The position numbers and the translations under genes are program-made. Shown one piece after another: positions 1-11,975 of a stretch of 64,000 bases of DNA (position 1 is the stretch's first letter; each line of letters begins with the position of its first letter). The DNA comes from Arachis hypogaea (lineage: Eukaryota; Streptophyta; Magnoliopsida; Fabales; Fabaceae): the NCBI RefSeq assembly GCF_003086295.3, contig NC_092040.1, positions 63,467,559-63,531,558 of the forward strand, read 5' to 3'. Under the pieces are notes generated by a model. The model saw nothing but the letters and a program-made list of their open reading frames with translations. It searched no databases and was not told the origin of the DNA.

Positions 1-375
1 AAGGGTGGGTTTGGGAGGGAAAGTGGTTTAAATTTGAATGGTGGGGTAGGTGGGATTTTATGAAGGATGGATGTGAGTGGTGAAGAGAAAGATGGGATTT
101 GATAGGTGAAGGGTTTTTGGGGAAGAGGTGTTGAGGTGATTGGTGAATGGGTAAAGAAGAGAGAGAGTGTGGTGGGGTAGGTAGGGATCCTGTGGGGTCC
201 ACAGATCCTGAGGTGTCAAGGAAAAGTCATCCCTGCACCAAGTGGCGAGCAAAATTGCTCTTTGTGCCAATTTTGGCATTAAACGCCGGGCTGCTGCCCA
301 TTTCTGGCGTTTAACGCCAAGTTCTTGCCCTTTTTTGGCGTTTAACGCCAGTTTGGTGCCCCTTTCTGGCGTTAA
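1..375 (-). mobile_element. Element N0, spacer between protease and ORF3 (interior fragment)
   Basis: This minus-strand stretch matches, by eye, the spacer of element N2 at about 19831-20215: the same CT-rich block, the same BamHI-containing block (ggatcctgtggggtcc) and then a cluster of CTGGCGTTTAACGCCAG-type dyads at about 263-375. It runs off the left edge of the window. Its right end joins directly to an LTR in the same orientation, without primer site, leader or gag-protease, so N0 seems to have lost several kb of interior. The short ORF seen here on the minus strand is not a conserved protein. Family assignment is from direct comparison within the window. Confidence 0.7.
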
Positions 376-2009
376 ACGAAATTGTGATCATCAATGGCGC
401 CATCAACATGGTACGCTCAATTGCAATCTCAACTTTTTATCACAACTTCGCACAACTAACCAGCAAGTGTACTGGGTCGTCCAAGTAATAAACCTTACGC
501 GAGTAAGGGTCGATCCTACAGAGATTGTTGGTGTGAAGCAAGCTATGGTCACCTTGAAAATCTTAGTCAGGCAAACTCAAAGGGTTATAAAGGATGAATA
601 GAACATAAAGATAAAGATAGAGATACTTATGTAATTCATTGGTGGGAATTTCAGATAAGCGTATGAAGATGCTTGGTCCCTTCCGTCTCTCTGCTTTCCT
701 ACTGTCTTCATCCAATCCTTCTTACTCCTTTCCATGGCAAGCTGTATGGAAGGGTTTCACTGTTGTCAGTGGCTACCTCCCATCCTCTCAGTGGAAATGT
801 TCAACGCACCCTGTCACGACACGGCTATCCATCTGTCGGTTCTCAATCAGGTCGGAATAGAATCCAGTGATTCTTTTGCGTCTGTCACTAACGCCCAGCC
901 CTCAGGAGTTTGAAGCTCGTCACAGTCATTCAATCATTGAATCCTACTCAGAATACCACAGACAAGGTTTAGACCTTCCGGATTCTCTTGAATGCCGCCA
1001 TCAGTTCTAGCTTATACCACGAAGATTCCGGTTAAAGAATCCAAGAGATATCCACCCAATTTAAGGTAGAACGGAGGTGGTTGTCAGGCACACGTTCATA
1101 GGTGAGAATGATGATGAGTGTCACGGATAATCACATTCATCAAGTTGAAGAACAAGTGATATCTTAGAACAAGAACAAGCGGAATTGAATAGAAGAACAA
1201 TAGTAATTGCATTAATACTCGAGGTACAGCAGAGCTCCACACCTTAATCTATGGTGTGTAGAAACTCCACCGTTGAAAATACATAAGAACAAGGTCTAGG
1301 CATGGCCGAATGGCCAGCCTCCCAAAGTGATAAAAATATCTAAAGATCAAAAGATTCCAAAGATCAGAAGATACCAAGATTAAAATACAATAGTAAAAGG
1401 TCCTATATAGAGAGAACTAGTAGCCTAGGGTGTACAGAGATGAGTAAATGACATAAAAATCCACTTCCGGGCCCACTTGGTATGTGCTTGGGCTGAGCAT
1501 TGAAGCATTTTCATGTAGAGACTCTTCTTGGAGTTAAACGCCAGCGTTGGTGCCAGTTTGGGCGTTTATCTCCCATCCTTGTGCCAGTTCCGGCGTTTAA
1601 CGCTAGGAATTCTGAGGGTGACTTTGAACGCCTGTTTGGGCCATTAAATCTTGGGCAAAGTATGGACTATCATATATTTCTGGAAAGCCCAGGATGTCTA
1701 CTTTCCAACGCCGTTGAGAGCGTGCCAATTGGGCTTCTATAGCTCCAGAAAATCCACTTCGAGTGCAGGGAGGTCAGAATCCAACAACATCTGCAGTCCT
1801 TTTTAGCCTCTGAATCAGATTTTTGCTTAGGTCCCTCAATTTCAGCCAGAAAATACCTGAAATCACAGAAAAACACACAAACTCATAGTAAAAGTCCAGA
1901 AAAGTGAATTTTAACTAAAAACTAATAAAAATATACTAAAAACTAACTAGATCATACTAAAAACATACTAAAAACAATGCCAAAAAGCGTACAAATTATC
2001 CGCTCATCA
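376..2009 (-). repeat. LTR of element N0
   Basis: In the minus orientation it begins TGATGAGCGGATAATTTG at 2009 and ends ...CACAATTTCGT at 376, and it is collinear with the N2 LTRs (16508-18168 and 24342-26002). The last bases expected of an intact LTR (GCACCA) are missing because the deletion junction with the N0 interior falls there. It contains the usual LTR dyads at about 1530-1610. Its 5' end abuts N1 protease sequence; the first five flanking bases are GTTAG (2010-2014), the expected target duplication of N0, whose other copy would lie left of the window. It is therefore probably a 5' LTR, not a solo LTR. Confidence 0.75.
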
Positions 2010-2601
2010 GTTAGGCCGACATTACCTCAAAAGAAACAGGATCCTGGTAAATTCTTAATACCCTGTACCATAGGCACCATGACCTTTGAGAAGGCTCTGT
2101 GTGACCTGGGGTCATGCATAAACTTAATGCCACTCTCTGTAATGGAGAAACTGGGAATCTTTGCGGTACAGGCTACCAAATTCTCATTAGAGATGGGAGA
2201 CAAATCCATGAAAAATGCTTATGGACACGTAGAGGACGTGCTAGTAGAAAAGAGGTCAAAGGCCTTTACATCCCTGCTGATTTCATAATCCTAGACACTA
2301 GAAAGGATGAGGATGAATCCATCATCCTCGGAAGACCCTTCTTAGCCACAGCAAAAGTGTGATTGATGTGGACAAAGGAAAGTTGATCTTTCAATTGAAT
2401 GAGGACTACCTTGTGTTTAAAACTCAAGTATCTCCCTCTGTAACCATGGAGAGGAAGCAAGAAAAGCTTCTCTCAATGCAGACTCAAACAAAGCCCCCAC
2501 AGTCAAACTCTAAGTTTGGTGTTGGGAGGCTACAACCATACTCTAATTTTGGTGTTGAACCCCCACATTCAAACTCTAAGTTTGGTGTTGGGAGGTCCTA
2601 A
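2010..2601 (+). pseudogene. N1 retropepsin-like protease domain (3' part of gag-pro), broken
   Basis: The translation shows the aspartic protease pattern typical of plant Athila-like elements: the active-site stretch ALCDLGSCINLM (Asp-Leu-Gly instead of Asp-Thr/Ser-Gly) and the second motif IILGRPFLA about 75 residues later. Two frame changes split it, one near 2245-2265 and one near 2358-2362, so it appears in three partial frames. The C-terminal tail carries a repeat of about 10 residues (SNSKFGVG and variants) encoded by tandem copies of a CAAACTCTAAGTTTGGTGTTG-like unit. The N-terminal gag part is absent because N0 inserted here. N2 carries the same protein at 20451-22799. Not functional. 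Confidence 0.8.
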
Positions 2602-3488
2602 CAATGCTCTGAACATATGTGAAGCTCCATAAGAGCTCACTGTCAAGCTATGGACATTAAAGAAGTGCTTATTGGGAGGCAACCCAATTTTATTTATTTA
2701 TGTTATTTTCTTTTTTTTTTTTAGGTTGATGATCATGTGGAGTCACAAAAACAATTGCAAAAATTAAAGAAAAATAAAAAACAACATTAAAAATAGCACA
2801 CTCTAGAGAAGACACTTACTGGCGTTTAAACACCAGTAAAGGTAGCAGAATGGGCATTTAACGGCCAGTCTGGCACCATTCTGGGCGTTAAACACCATAA
2901 ACAAGCACCAGACTGGCGTTAAACGCCAGAAAGAAGCAACAATCTGGTGTTAAGCGCCAGAAACAGGTTTCAACCTAGCATTTAACGCCAGGAAGGGAAT
3001 AAAAGCTGGTGTTTAATGCCAGAAACAAGCAGCAATCTGGCATTAAATGCCAAGATTGCACAGTAAGGGAATTTTGCCCGCCTAAAAGAAGATGGGATGG
3101 AATCTTTGACACCTTAGGATTTGTGGACCCCACAGGATCCCCACCTACCCTACCTCTCTCTCTCTCTCACTCACAAATCACCTCCATACCTCTTCCCCAA
3201 AACCCCACCTACCTCACTTTAAAAATTCAAACACTTTTCCCTCCCAAACCCAACCCTAATGACCGAAACCCAACCCTCCCCTCACCCCTATATAAACCCC
3301 TCACTACTCCTTCATATTCACACAACACAAACACCTTTGCCCTCTCTTGGTCGAACCATCTATCTCCCTCTATCTCCTCCATTTTCCTCTTCTTCCTTTT
3401 CTTTTTTTCTTCTTTTTGCTCGAGGACAAGCAAACCTTTTAAGTTTTGTGTGGTAAAAGCATTGCTTTTTGTTTTTCCATAACCATTT
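2602..3488 (+). other. N1 spacer between protease and ORF3, with dyad cluster and stem-loop
   Basis: Non-coding. After the protease stop it holds AT-rich sequence. At about 2820-3058 follow eight diverged copies of the CTGGCGTTTAACGCCAG dyad (for example 2915-2935, 3005-3021 and 3038-3052). A CT-rich, C-rich stretch (3120-3410) comes next, then a stem-loop at 3416-3433 (TTGCTCG, loop AGGA, CAAGCAA, one mismatch) directly followed by the AAGTTTTGTGTGG motif and the ORF3 start. The CT-rich part can be read as short ORFs on both strands, but none is conserved in frame among copies. Confidence 0.65.
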
Positions 3489-3832
3489 ATGGCACCTAAG
3501 GCCAGAGAAACCTCTAGAAAGAGGAAAGGGAAGGTAAAAGCTTCCACCTTTGAGTCATGGAAGATGGAGAGATTCATCTTAAAGGTCCATCAAGACCACT
3601 TCTATGAAGTTGTGGCCAAGAAGAAGGTGATCCCTGAGGTTCCTTTCATGCTCAAGAAAAATGAGTATTCGGAGATCCGACATGAGATCCGAAGAAGAGG
3701 TTGGGAAGTTCTTACCAATCCCATTCAACAAGTCAGAATCTTAATGGTTCAAGAGTTCTATGCCAATGCATGGATCAATAGGAACCATGATCAAAGTATG
3801 AACCCGAATCCAAAGAACTGGCTTACAATGGT
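3489..3832 (+). pseudogene. N1 ORF3, first segment
   Basis: It starts at ATG 3489 with a very basic N-terminus (MAPKARETSRKRKGK) that could be a nuclear-localisation or RNA-binding tail. It continues through a charged segment containing VAKKKVIPEVPF and VQEFYANAW, and the second motif is shared with F1 ORF3 (VQEFYASLW near 31095). ORF3 lies where env-like ORFs lie in Athila-type elements, between pol (or protease) and the 3' LTR. I see no signal peptide or membrane segment, so an envelope role is not supported. Public annotations often call such proteins 'putative plant transposon protein'; the function is unknown. The frame is cut by insertion of T. Confidence 0.7.
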
Positions 3833-6800
3833 TCAGTAAAGGAAACACCTCTTATATATCATAAAGTATATCAATTCTCATTGTTATTACGTCATCTTTA
3901 AGCTAGAACCTTTTTGAGGCAAGCTCGGTAATGCAGTGATGAAAAACCTAGTTTTTGAACCGTATCGGTTAGGAGTTTTAATTCTAGTTTTCGTAAATAG
4001 TCTCAGTTTGATGAACCGGACTAGATTCATGAGAGAAGAGAGATAATAGTATAATATTATCATTACATTAGTATTAGAAGATGCTTGAATGATATTATAA
4101 GGTTACCTGGTCTGTTTTAGTTAAAAACATGAAATCGGTTTAACCGGGTTCACAGTTTACTGGTGCAGCTTAACACTGGCACTCTCTGATGACTTTAGCA
4201 TTGGTAAGGCCTCATTATACATGTTTTATTCTTATAATAAATATGTTACTAGTGTCAATTATGCTAGTAGCTCAGAAAATAATTTTTAGAGATGTTTTTA
4301 CAAGTGTTTCGATACATCTAGTTTTAGTAGTTATACACATGAGATATTTTAATATTATTTTAATCCACCTCCAAGCCAACCAATCACAACTCACCTTACA
4401 CCCCCAAGACACTCCAAGGCTGGTCATTTACTCCCTTTGACCGAAATTGAAAGGAGAGAAAAGAGAGAAAACTTCATGAACACTTAATCTTCAAAGCTTG
4501 ATTTCTTCTGAACTAAAACTCAAATCAAAACTCTGATTTCACCAAAATGATCCTTTCTTCTTTCTCTACATGATCATATGACTTATCAAGGCTGGAAATA
4601 AGGTGAGATGGCTGTCTCCCTCCCTCTTCAATTCGGTTTTCAAGTAAAACCATGCAAAATATGTGTTTTTTTGATGTTCTTCCTTAGGAATCATGTTTAA
4701 CTTGACTTGAAGGCCAAGAAACGTGATTTCCCAGCTATGCTAAGGTTATAAATCACTTCCTAACATGATGAGGGAGATTTGGTTAGTTGAGGGCTTTTGA
4801 ATTTAAAGTTGTTCTTGATGTGATTTAGGAGGAAAAAGTGCTTAAGGACCACCTAAAAGTATAACCAAATTTGGAGCAGCAAAACCAGGTAGGGTGTGAC
4901 AAATTTAATCTTGATTGATTGTGTTTGAGATGTGTGATTATGATATGGTTTTGTTATGCTTGAAATTGGTTGCTTATATGAGTTATTCATGGTGAAAATT
5001 TGTTGAATTTTTGGTGAAATTTAATGATATTCATGCTATGAATGTTGTTCTTGAGGGCTGCTCGAAAAATGAACCCTGGAAGTTAAATTGGAGTTTAATT
5101 TGTGTTGAAATCATGTGGAAAAGATGGGGTTTTAGTGGCTGGGAATTTATTATGAATTTTGGTAAAAATCGGTTGCTAAAAAGATTGAAAAACGGGTAAA
5201 AACAGAGAAAGAATCTGAAGAATTTATGAAAAACATGAAGAACACTTTGAGTGTGGTGAAGAACAATGAAGAAAACCTTTTTGATCCAGAAAAGGGCAAG
5301 AAAGTAAATATTTTGATATTTCGGGGGTTATTTAGTAATTTTTGAAAGTTAGGGTGGTTAAAGCAGAAATATTAAAAGTTACGGGTGGTCAAAAGTTAAT
5401 TTTAAAGGTTAAAAGGTAAAGGTAAGATAATTTTCGAAAATTTAACAATAAAATAATAAATAATAATAAAATATTAAATAATAATATTTAATTAAAAATA
5501 ATATTTTAATAAAAATAATAAAATAATGCGGAAAAGACAGTTTTCTGTAAAAGCTTTAGAAAGATAACTTTAAGCGCAGAATCTCGTAATTACCTTCATA
5601 GAACACTTAGGGAGTGGTAATAACATATTATTGAGGCAAAGATAAAAGAAAGATAAAAACCAAAGAAAAGTCTGTAAAGTTTTAATGACAGAAAAATAGA
5701 CACAGATTAGTGAACGAACGAGAGCAACATAGTTAGTTCTTGAGTTCCAGCTAGGGTTAGGTATAATATGAAAAGTTAAACTGCTTCAGTATAGACTTAA
5801 TAAACCTATACTTGGAACAGACTAACGATTCATACTGAAATTTACATAAGCTTTAAATACATATGTTAAGCAGAAAAACCAGAGCAGAGTAAAGAAACAC
5901 AGAGAACAGAGTAACCAGAGATGAATAAAGGGATACAGAGAAAAGAGTAATCAGAGCAAAGCAAAAAGACAAAGAGAAAAGAGTAATGTGATAAAGAGAA
6001 ATGGTTTGAGTTAAGATGTTGTAAAAGTAAAAGCTATAGAGTTTGTATAGCATGATTGAACAGAGAAAGAAAGAGGTAATGCATAAGAATGTGAAAGTGA
6101 CAATGAATAATGAGAATGTTAATGAATGATGATAATGAAAATGATTATGTAAGAATTTGCTGCAGAGAGGCAGTCAGATAGATGGTGGTACGACCACTGA
6201 GAACGCTTTCCTAGGATACCTTGCTATAATGCTTTGCTGTAACACAAATGTTGCTTACAGAGGTATCGAGATCAGTGTGCTCCTATAAGATAAAGGTTGC
6301 TTACAGTGAGTGTGTTGTTATTCCTATAAGACAGAGGTTTCTTACAGTGAGTGTGTTGTTGCTATTGTAAGATAGAGGTTGCTTACAGTGAGTGTGTTGG
6401 GCGTTTATCAGCTAATAAGTTCTGCCATGCAAGACAAAGGTTGCTTGCAGTGGATACCCTGCAAGACAAAGGTTGCTTGCAGTGGGTGTTGCCAACAGGA
6501 AAGCCTTATCCAGACAGAGGTTGCTGGGTAACGTTGGGAGCGGGTATAGAACCGACAAATGAGCTCATTACCAGCGCTAGGGCTAGACATGCATCATACT
6601 TGGTTGTGCATTCCCTTTATTATGATTGTTGTATGAATGTATGCTTTTCCTTGTTTGTATTCTATTTTCTGTGTCTATGTTGTATTTTCTTGTATTCTTC
6701 TGTTTGTGTTCTGTTTTTTATATTCTCTATTTCCTCTATTTATCTTCATCTTCTGTTTACTACTTTCTGTATTCTGCTATTTGCCTGATAAACAACACGA

Positions 6801-7647
6801 AATTAATGAACGTAACTAATAACCCCAACCCTACTAAGAACTCCCAAGTTCTTACCCCTTCTCTCTCCCTTGCCCCTTCAGATGGAAGCTTGGGTACCTT
6901 TCCGTAGTTCGCTGATGACCATTCATAAAGAGGATTCCGCTCTAGGTAGTCTTCTGAGTCTAGGATGAATCTCGTTCTCTATTTATATGTATATACTGTG
7001 AGACCAGCCAACGTCTATACCCCGTTTGTATGCAAACTTTAACTTAAATTTTGTGTACGAGACTCCTGTTATGTAGCTGCTTGATGAAGAACCAGAGAGA
7101 CGTCATATGGCAATGACTGATCGTGCATAGGAGTAGTAGATGATGTTCCACCTTTTGATGACGTTTCAGCTGACTTGAGTTTTAAAGACTTAGAATGTAT
7201 TTTCCCTCGCTTTAGTAGTTTAGAGGGACTAGGTGAGTATAGAGTCTAGGCAAGCCTGGGTGCCAGCTTAGGGACTTCTTGAACAGGCCAGGGCCTGGGA
7301 TGTTATATGTATATATATGTATATAGATATTATTTAGCTATATCTAGGGGTGTTCTAACTAAAAGGCTATACTCTAATAAAGGCTGGATCACGGAATGTT
7401 ATCAACTGCTTGAGATCTATTTATGTGTGGTTTTTTATAACTGTTTTATCTTTTATTATTTGTGAATTGATTATAAATGATTTTGTTTATTAATCCAAAC
7501 ATTAAAAAAAAAGTACCTCGCATAATAACTATGTTTTTATCAACGAATCAGGCTCATATAATAAATAATAGATAATAATTAGGAAGACAAGTTGGTAGTG
7601 CTCAGTTTCTAGTATGATCATGACTTACTAGAAATTGGGTCATTATA
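3833..7647 (+). repeat. T left (5') LTR, lacking its first 63 bp
   Basis: Collinear with 8161-11975, with scattered substitutions and small indels. The bases equivalent to 8098-8160, including the TGTAACAACCC terminus, are missing. It ends TTATA where the right copy has TTACA. It includes an AT-rich block (5440-5530), a tandem stem-loop array (6237-6531) and CT-rich stretches. Short ORFs in it (for example at 6351-6788) are not conserved in frame between the two LTR copies and are not genes. Confidence 0.8.
6237..6531 (+). repeat. Tandem stem-loop array in the T left LTR
   Basis: About seven units share the loop ACAGAGGTTG (or a one- to two-base variant) between complementary arms of 6-8 bases. 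Examples are 6283-6306 (CTATAAG/CTTACAG), 6459-6482 (CTGCAAG/CTTGCAG) and 6506-6531 (TTATCCAG/CTGGGTAA). The arm sequence changes between units while pairing is kept, with one G-T wobble in the last example. Confidence 0.75.
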
Positions 7648-8097
7648 ATTTGGTATCAGAGCAGTTCGTTCCCAATAGAGCCTGGGGAGTGGACTGACTA
7701 TGCTTCGTTGCATACTCTGCTTGTGTGTCTCATGCCATTAGGGTATTTTTAAGATACATTTGGCATGAATGTCTATGAGCGCTCATTTTGGGGATGTTCA
7801 TGCTTAACTTGAGATATTAAGACTGATCACCTTAATGTTGATTGTTTAGTGCGGATAAGACCTCAATGACTGTGAATAGGCATGGTTTAAGCGAGATCTG
7901 AACGACGAATCGATATGAGACCAGCTATCCTAATAGCTGTTATGATATACATGGCAATGACTGTGTTAGATTTGGATGCTGTAAGGAACGGACCTACCTC
8001 TTCGTCAGGATGGCTTGAAGAAAATAGACTGCTTGAAGATGGATTCTTGCACGTGGCTGAAATTTTGAGGTCAAAATTTTCTTTTAGGAGGGTAGAA
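7648..8097 (+). other. T internal remnant: primer site to polypurine tract
   Basis: It begins with the initiator tRNA-Met primer site (7651-7662) and ends with the purine-rich run TTTTAGGAGGGTAGAA just before the right LTR, preceded by GAGGTCAAAATTTTC, a typical 3' end of Tekay-type pol regions. Between them is a stretch with an ORF reading from 7915 into the right LTR (104 codons). It shows no motif I recognise and crosses the LTR boundary, so it is probably fortuitous. The whole gag-pol has been lost. Confidence 0.75.
7651..7662 (+). promoter_or_regulatory. T primer binding site (initiator tRNA-Met)
   Basis: TGGTATCAGAGC is complementary to the 3' end of plant initiator methionine tRNA and lies three bases after the left LTR. 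It primes minus-strand DNA synthesis in this element class. Confidence 0.9.
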
Positions 8098-11000
8098 TGT
8101 AACAACCCTGTTTTTCGAGTACGTGAAATCTTTTCTGAAGGCACATATTTCTCCGGAAGATCAGTAAAGGGAACACCTCTTATATATCATAAAGCATATC
8201 AATCCTCATTGTTATTATGTCATCTTTAAGCTAGAACCTTTTTGAGGCAAGCTCGGTAACGCAGTGATGAAAAACCTAGTTTTTGAACTGTATCAGTTAG
8301 GAGATTTGATTCTAGTTTTCGTAAATAGTCTCAGTTTGATGAAGCGGATTATATTCATGAGAGAAGAGAGATAATAGTATAATATTATCATTACATTAGG
8401 ATTAGAATATGCTTGAATGATATTATAAGGTTACCTGGTCTGTTTTAGTTAAAAACAGGAAATCGGTTTAACCGGGTTCAAAGTTTACTGGTGCAGCTTA
8501 GCACTATCACTATCTGATGACTTTAGCAATGCTAAGGCCTCATTATACATGTTTAATTCTCATAATAAGTATGTTACTAGTGTCATTTATGCTAGTAGCT
8601 CATAAAATAATTTTTAGAGATGTTTTTACAAGTGTTCCGATACATCTAGTGTTAGTAGTTATATACCTAAGATATTTTAATATTATTTTAATCCACCTCC
8701 AAGCCAACCAATCACAACTCACCTTACACCCCCAAGACCCTCCAAGGCTGGTCATTTACTCCCTTTGGCCGAAATTGAAAGGAGAGAAAAGAGAGAAAAC
8801 TTCATGAACACTTAATCTTCAAAGCTTGATTTCTTCTGAACTAAAACTCAAATCAAAACTCCAATTTCACCAAAATGATCCTTTCTTCTTTCTCTACATG
8901 ATCATATGACTTATCAAGGCTGGAAATAAGGTGATATGGCTGTCTCCCTCCCTCTTCAATTCGGTTTTCAAGGAAAACTATGCAAAACATGTGTTTTCTT
9001 GATGTTCTTCCTTAGGAATCATGTTTAACTTGACTTGAGGGCCAAGAAACGTGATTTTCCAGCAAGTATAAGGCTTGAAATCACTTCCTAACGTGATGAG
9101 GGAGATTTGGTTAGTTGAGGGTTTTTGGATTTAAAGTTGTTCTTGATGTGATTTAGGAGGAAAAAGTGCTTAAGGACCACCTGAAAGTATAACGGAATTT
9201 GCAGTAGCAAAACCAGGTAGGGTGTGACGAATTTAATCTTGATTGATTGTGTTTAAGATGTGTGATTATGATATGATTTGGTTATGCTTGAAATTGATTG
9301 CTTATATAAGTTATTCTTGGTGAAAGTTTGTTGAATTTTTGGTGAAATTTGATGATATTCATGCTATGAATGTTGTTCTTGAGGGCTGCTGAAAAAACGA
9401 ACCCTAGAGCTTAAATTGGGGTTTAATTTGTGTTGAAATCATGTGGAAAAGATGGGGTTTTAGTGGCTGGGAATTTATTATGAATTTTGGTAAAAATCGG
9501 TTGCTAAAAAGATTGAAAAACATGTAAAAACAGAGAAAGAATCTGAAGAATTTACAAAGAACACGAAGAATACTTTGAGTGTTGTGAAGAACAATAAAGA
9601 ACACCTTTTTGATCCATAAAAGGGCAAAGAAGTAAATATTTTGGTCTTTGGGGGGTTATTTAGTAATTTCTGAAAGATAGGGTGGTTAAAGTAGAAATAT
9701 TAAAAGTTACAGTTGGTAAAAAGTTAATTTTAAAGGTTAAAAGGTAAAGGTAAGGTAATTTTCAAAAATTTAATAATAAAATGTTAAATAATAATATTTA
9801 ATTAAAAATAATATTTTAATAAAATAATAAAATAATACAGAAAAGACAGTTTTCTGTAAAAGCTTTAGAAAGACAACTTTAAGCGCAGAATCTCATAATT
9901 ACCTTCATAAAACACTTAGGGAGTGGTAATAACATATTAGTAAGGCAAAGATAAAAGAAAGACAAAAAGTTAAAGAAAAGATAAAAAACCAAAGAAAAGT
10001 CTGTAAAGTTTTAATGATAGAAAATCAGACAGATATTAGTGAACGAACTAGGGCAACATAGTTAGTTCTTGAGTTCCGACTAGGGTTAGGTATAATATGA
10101 AAAGTTAAACTGTTTCAGTATAGACTTAATGAACCTATACTTGGAACAGACTAACTATTCATACCGAAATTTACATAAGCTTTAAATACATATGTTAAGC
10201 AGAAAAACCAGAGCAGAGTAAAGAAACACAGAGTATAGGGTAACCAGAGAAGAATAAAGGGATATAGAGAAAAGAGTAATCAGAGCAAAGTAAAAAGACA
10301 AAGAGAAAAGAGTAATGTGATAAATAGAAATGGTTTGAGTTAAGATGTTGTAAAAGTAAAAGCTGTAGAGTTTGTATAGCATGATTGAACAGAGAAAGAA
10401 AGAGGTAATGCATAAGAATGTGAAAGTGATGATGAATAATGAGAATGTTAATGAATGATGATAACGAGAATGATTATGTAAGAATCTGCTGTAGAGAGGC
10501 AGTCAGATAGATGGTGGTACGACCACTGAGAACGCCTTGCTGGGATACCTTGCTATAATTCTTTGCTGTAAGACAGAGGTTGCTTACAGAGGTATCGAGA
10601 TCAGTGTGCTCCTGTAAGACAGAGGTTGCTTATAGTGAGTGTGTTTTTGTTCCTGTAAGACAGAGGTTGCTTACAGTGAGTGTGTTGTTGCTTTTGTAAG
10701 ACAGAGGTTGCTTACAGAGAGTGTGTTAGGCGTTTATCGGCTAATAAGTTCCGCCCTGCAAGACAAAGGTTGCTTGCGGTGGATACCCTGCAAGACAAAG
10801 GTTGCTTGCAGTGGGTGTTGCCAACAGGAAAGCCTTATCGAGATAGAGGTTGCTGGGTAACGTTGGAAGCAGGTATGTAACCGACAAATGAGCTCATTAC
10901 ATGCGCTAGGGCTAGACATGCATCATACTTGGTTGTGCATTTCCTCTGTTATGATTATTGTATGAATGTATGCTTTTCCTTGTTTGTATTCTATTTTCTC

Positions 11001-11975
11001 TGTCTGTGTTATATTTTCTTGTATTCTTCTATTTGTGTTCTATTTTTTATATACTCTATTTCCTCTATTTATCTTCATCTTCGGTTTACTGCTTTCTGTA
11101 TTCTGCTATTTGCCTGATAAACAACATGGAATAATGAACTTAACTAATAACCCCGACCCTACTAAGAACTCCCAAGTTCTTACCCCTTCTCTCTCCCTTC
11201 CCCCTTCAGATGGAAGCTTGGGTACCCTTCCGTAGTTCACTGATGACCGTTCATAAAGAGGATTCCGCTCTAGGTAGTCTTCTGAGTCTAGGGCGAATCT
11301 CGTTCTCTGTTTATATGTATATACTGTGAGACCAGCCAACGTCTACACCCCGTTTGTATGCAAACTTTAACTTAAATCCTGTGTACGAGACTCCTGTTAT
11401 GTAGCTGCTTGATGAGGAACCAGAGAGACGTCATATGGCAATGACTGATCGTGCAGAGGAGTAGTAGATGATGTTCCACCTTTTGATGACGTTTCACCTG
11501 ACTTGAGTTTTGAAGACTTAAAATGTATTTTCCCTCGCTTTAGTAGTTTACAGGGACTAGGTGAGTATAGAGTCTAGGTTAGCCTGGGTGCCAACTTATG
11601 GACTTCTTGAACAGGTCAGGGCCTGGGATGTTGTATGTATATATATGTATATAGATATTATTTAGCTATATCTAGGGGTGTTCTAACTAAAAGGCTATAG
11701 TCTAATAAAGGCTGGATCACGGAATGTTATCAACTGCTTGATATCTATTTATGTGTGGTTGTTTATAATTGTTTTATCTATTATTATTTGTGAATTGATT
11801 ATAAATGATTTTGTTTATTAATCCAAACGTTTAAAAAAAAGTACCTCACATAATAACTACGCTTTTAACAACGAATTAGGCTCATATAATAAATAATAGA
11901 TAATAATTAGGAAGACAAGTTGGTAGCGCTCAGTTTCTAGTATGATCATGACGTACCAAAAATTGGGTCGTTACA
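8098..11975 (+). repeat. T right (3') LTR, 3878 bp, complete
   Basis: It runs from TGTAACAACCC to GGGTCGTTACA and contains the second stem-loop array at 10566-10860. It differs from the left LTR by scattered substitutions and small indels, which suggests a moderately old insertion; I did not compute a divergence. No coding function is visible in its 3.9 kb. Confidence 0.85.
10566..10860 (+). repeat. Tandem stem-loop array in the T right LTR
   Basis: This is the counterpart of the array at 6237-6531, with units CTGTAAG/CTTACAG (10566-10589) and CTGCAAG/CTTGCAG around the same ACAGAGGTTG or ACAAAGGTTG loop. The last unit (arms TTATCGAG and CTGGGTAA) has lost one pair relative to the left LTR. 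Confidence 0.75.

Larger units (their letters stand above)
3833..11975 (+). mobile_element. Element T, LTR retrotransposon derivative with giant LTRs and a 450-bp interior
   Basis: Two long direct repeats (3833-7647 and 8098-11975) flank only about 450 bp. The left repeat is followed by TGGTATCAGAGC, the classic primer site complementary to initiator tRNA-Met. The right repeat opens TGTAACAACCC and ends GTTACA, and a purine-rich tract precedes it. These are the termini of Ty3/gypsy chromoviruses of the Tekay/Del type, which I recognise from memory. No gag or pol remains. The target duplication is TTTCA (11976-11980) against GTTCA (3831-3835), the left copy being altered by a small deletion. 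T interrupts the N1 ORF3. Confidence 0.8.

Noticed and set aside
376..2009. Solo LTR
   Set aside because: Its two flanks belong to oppositely oriented elements (N0 interior and N1 protease), so it is better read as the 5' LTR of an internally deleted N0.
6351..6907. ORFs of up to 145 codons in the T LTR (also 10639-11235)
   Set aside because: They differ in frame and length between the two LTR copies and have hydrophobic translations from T-rich sequence.
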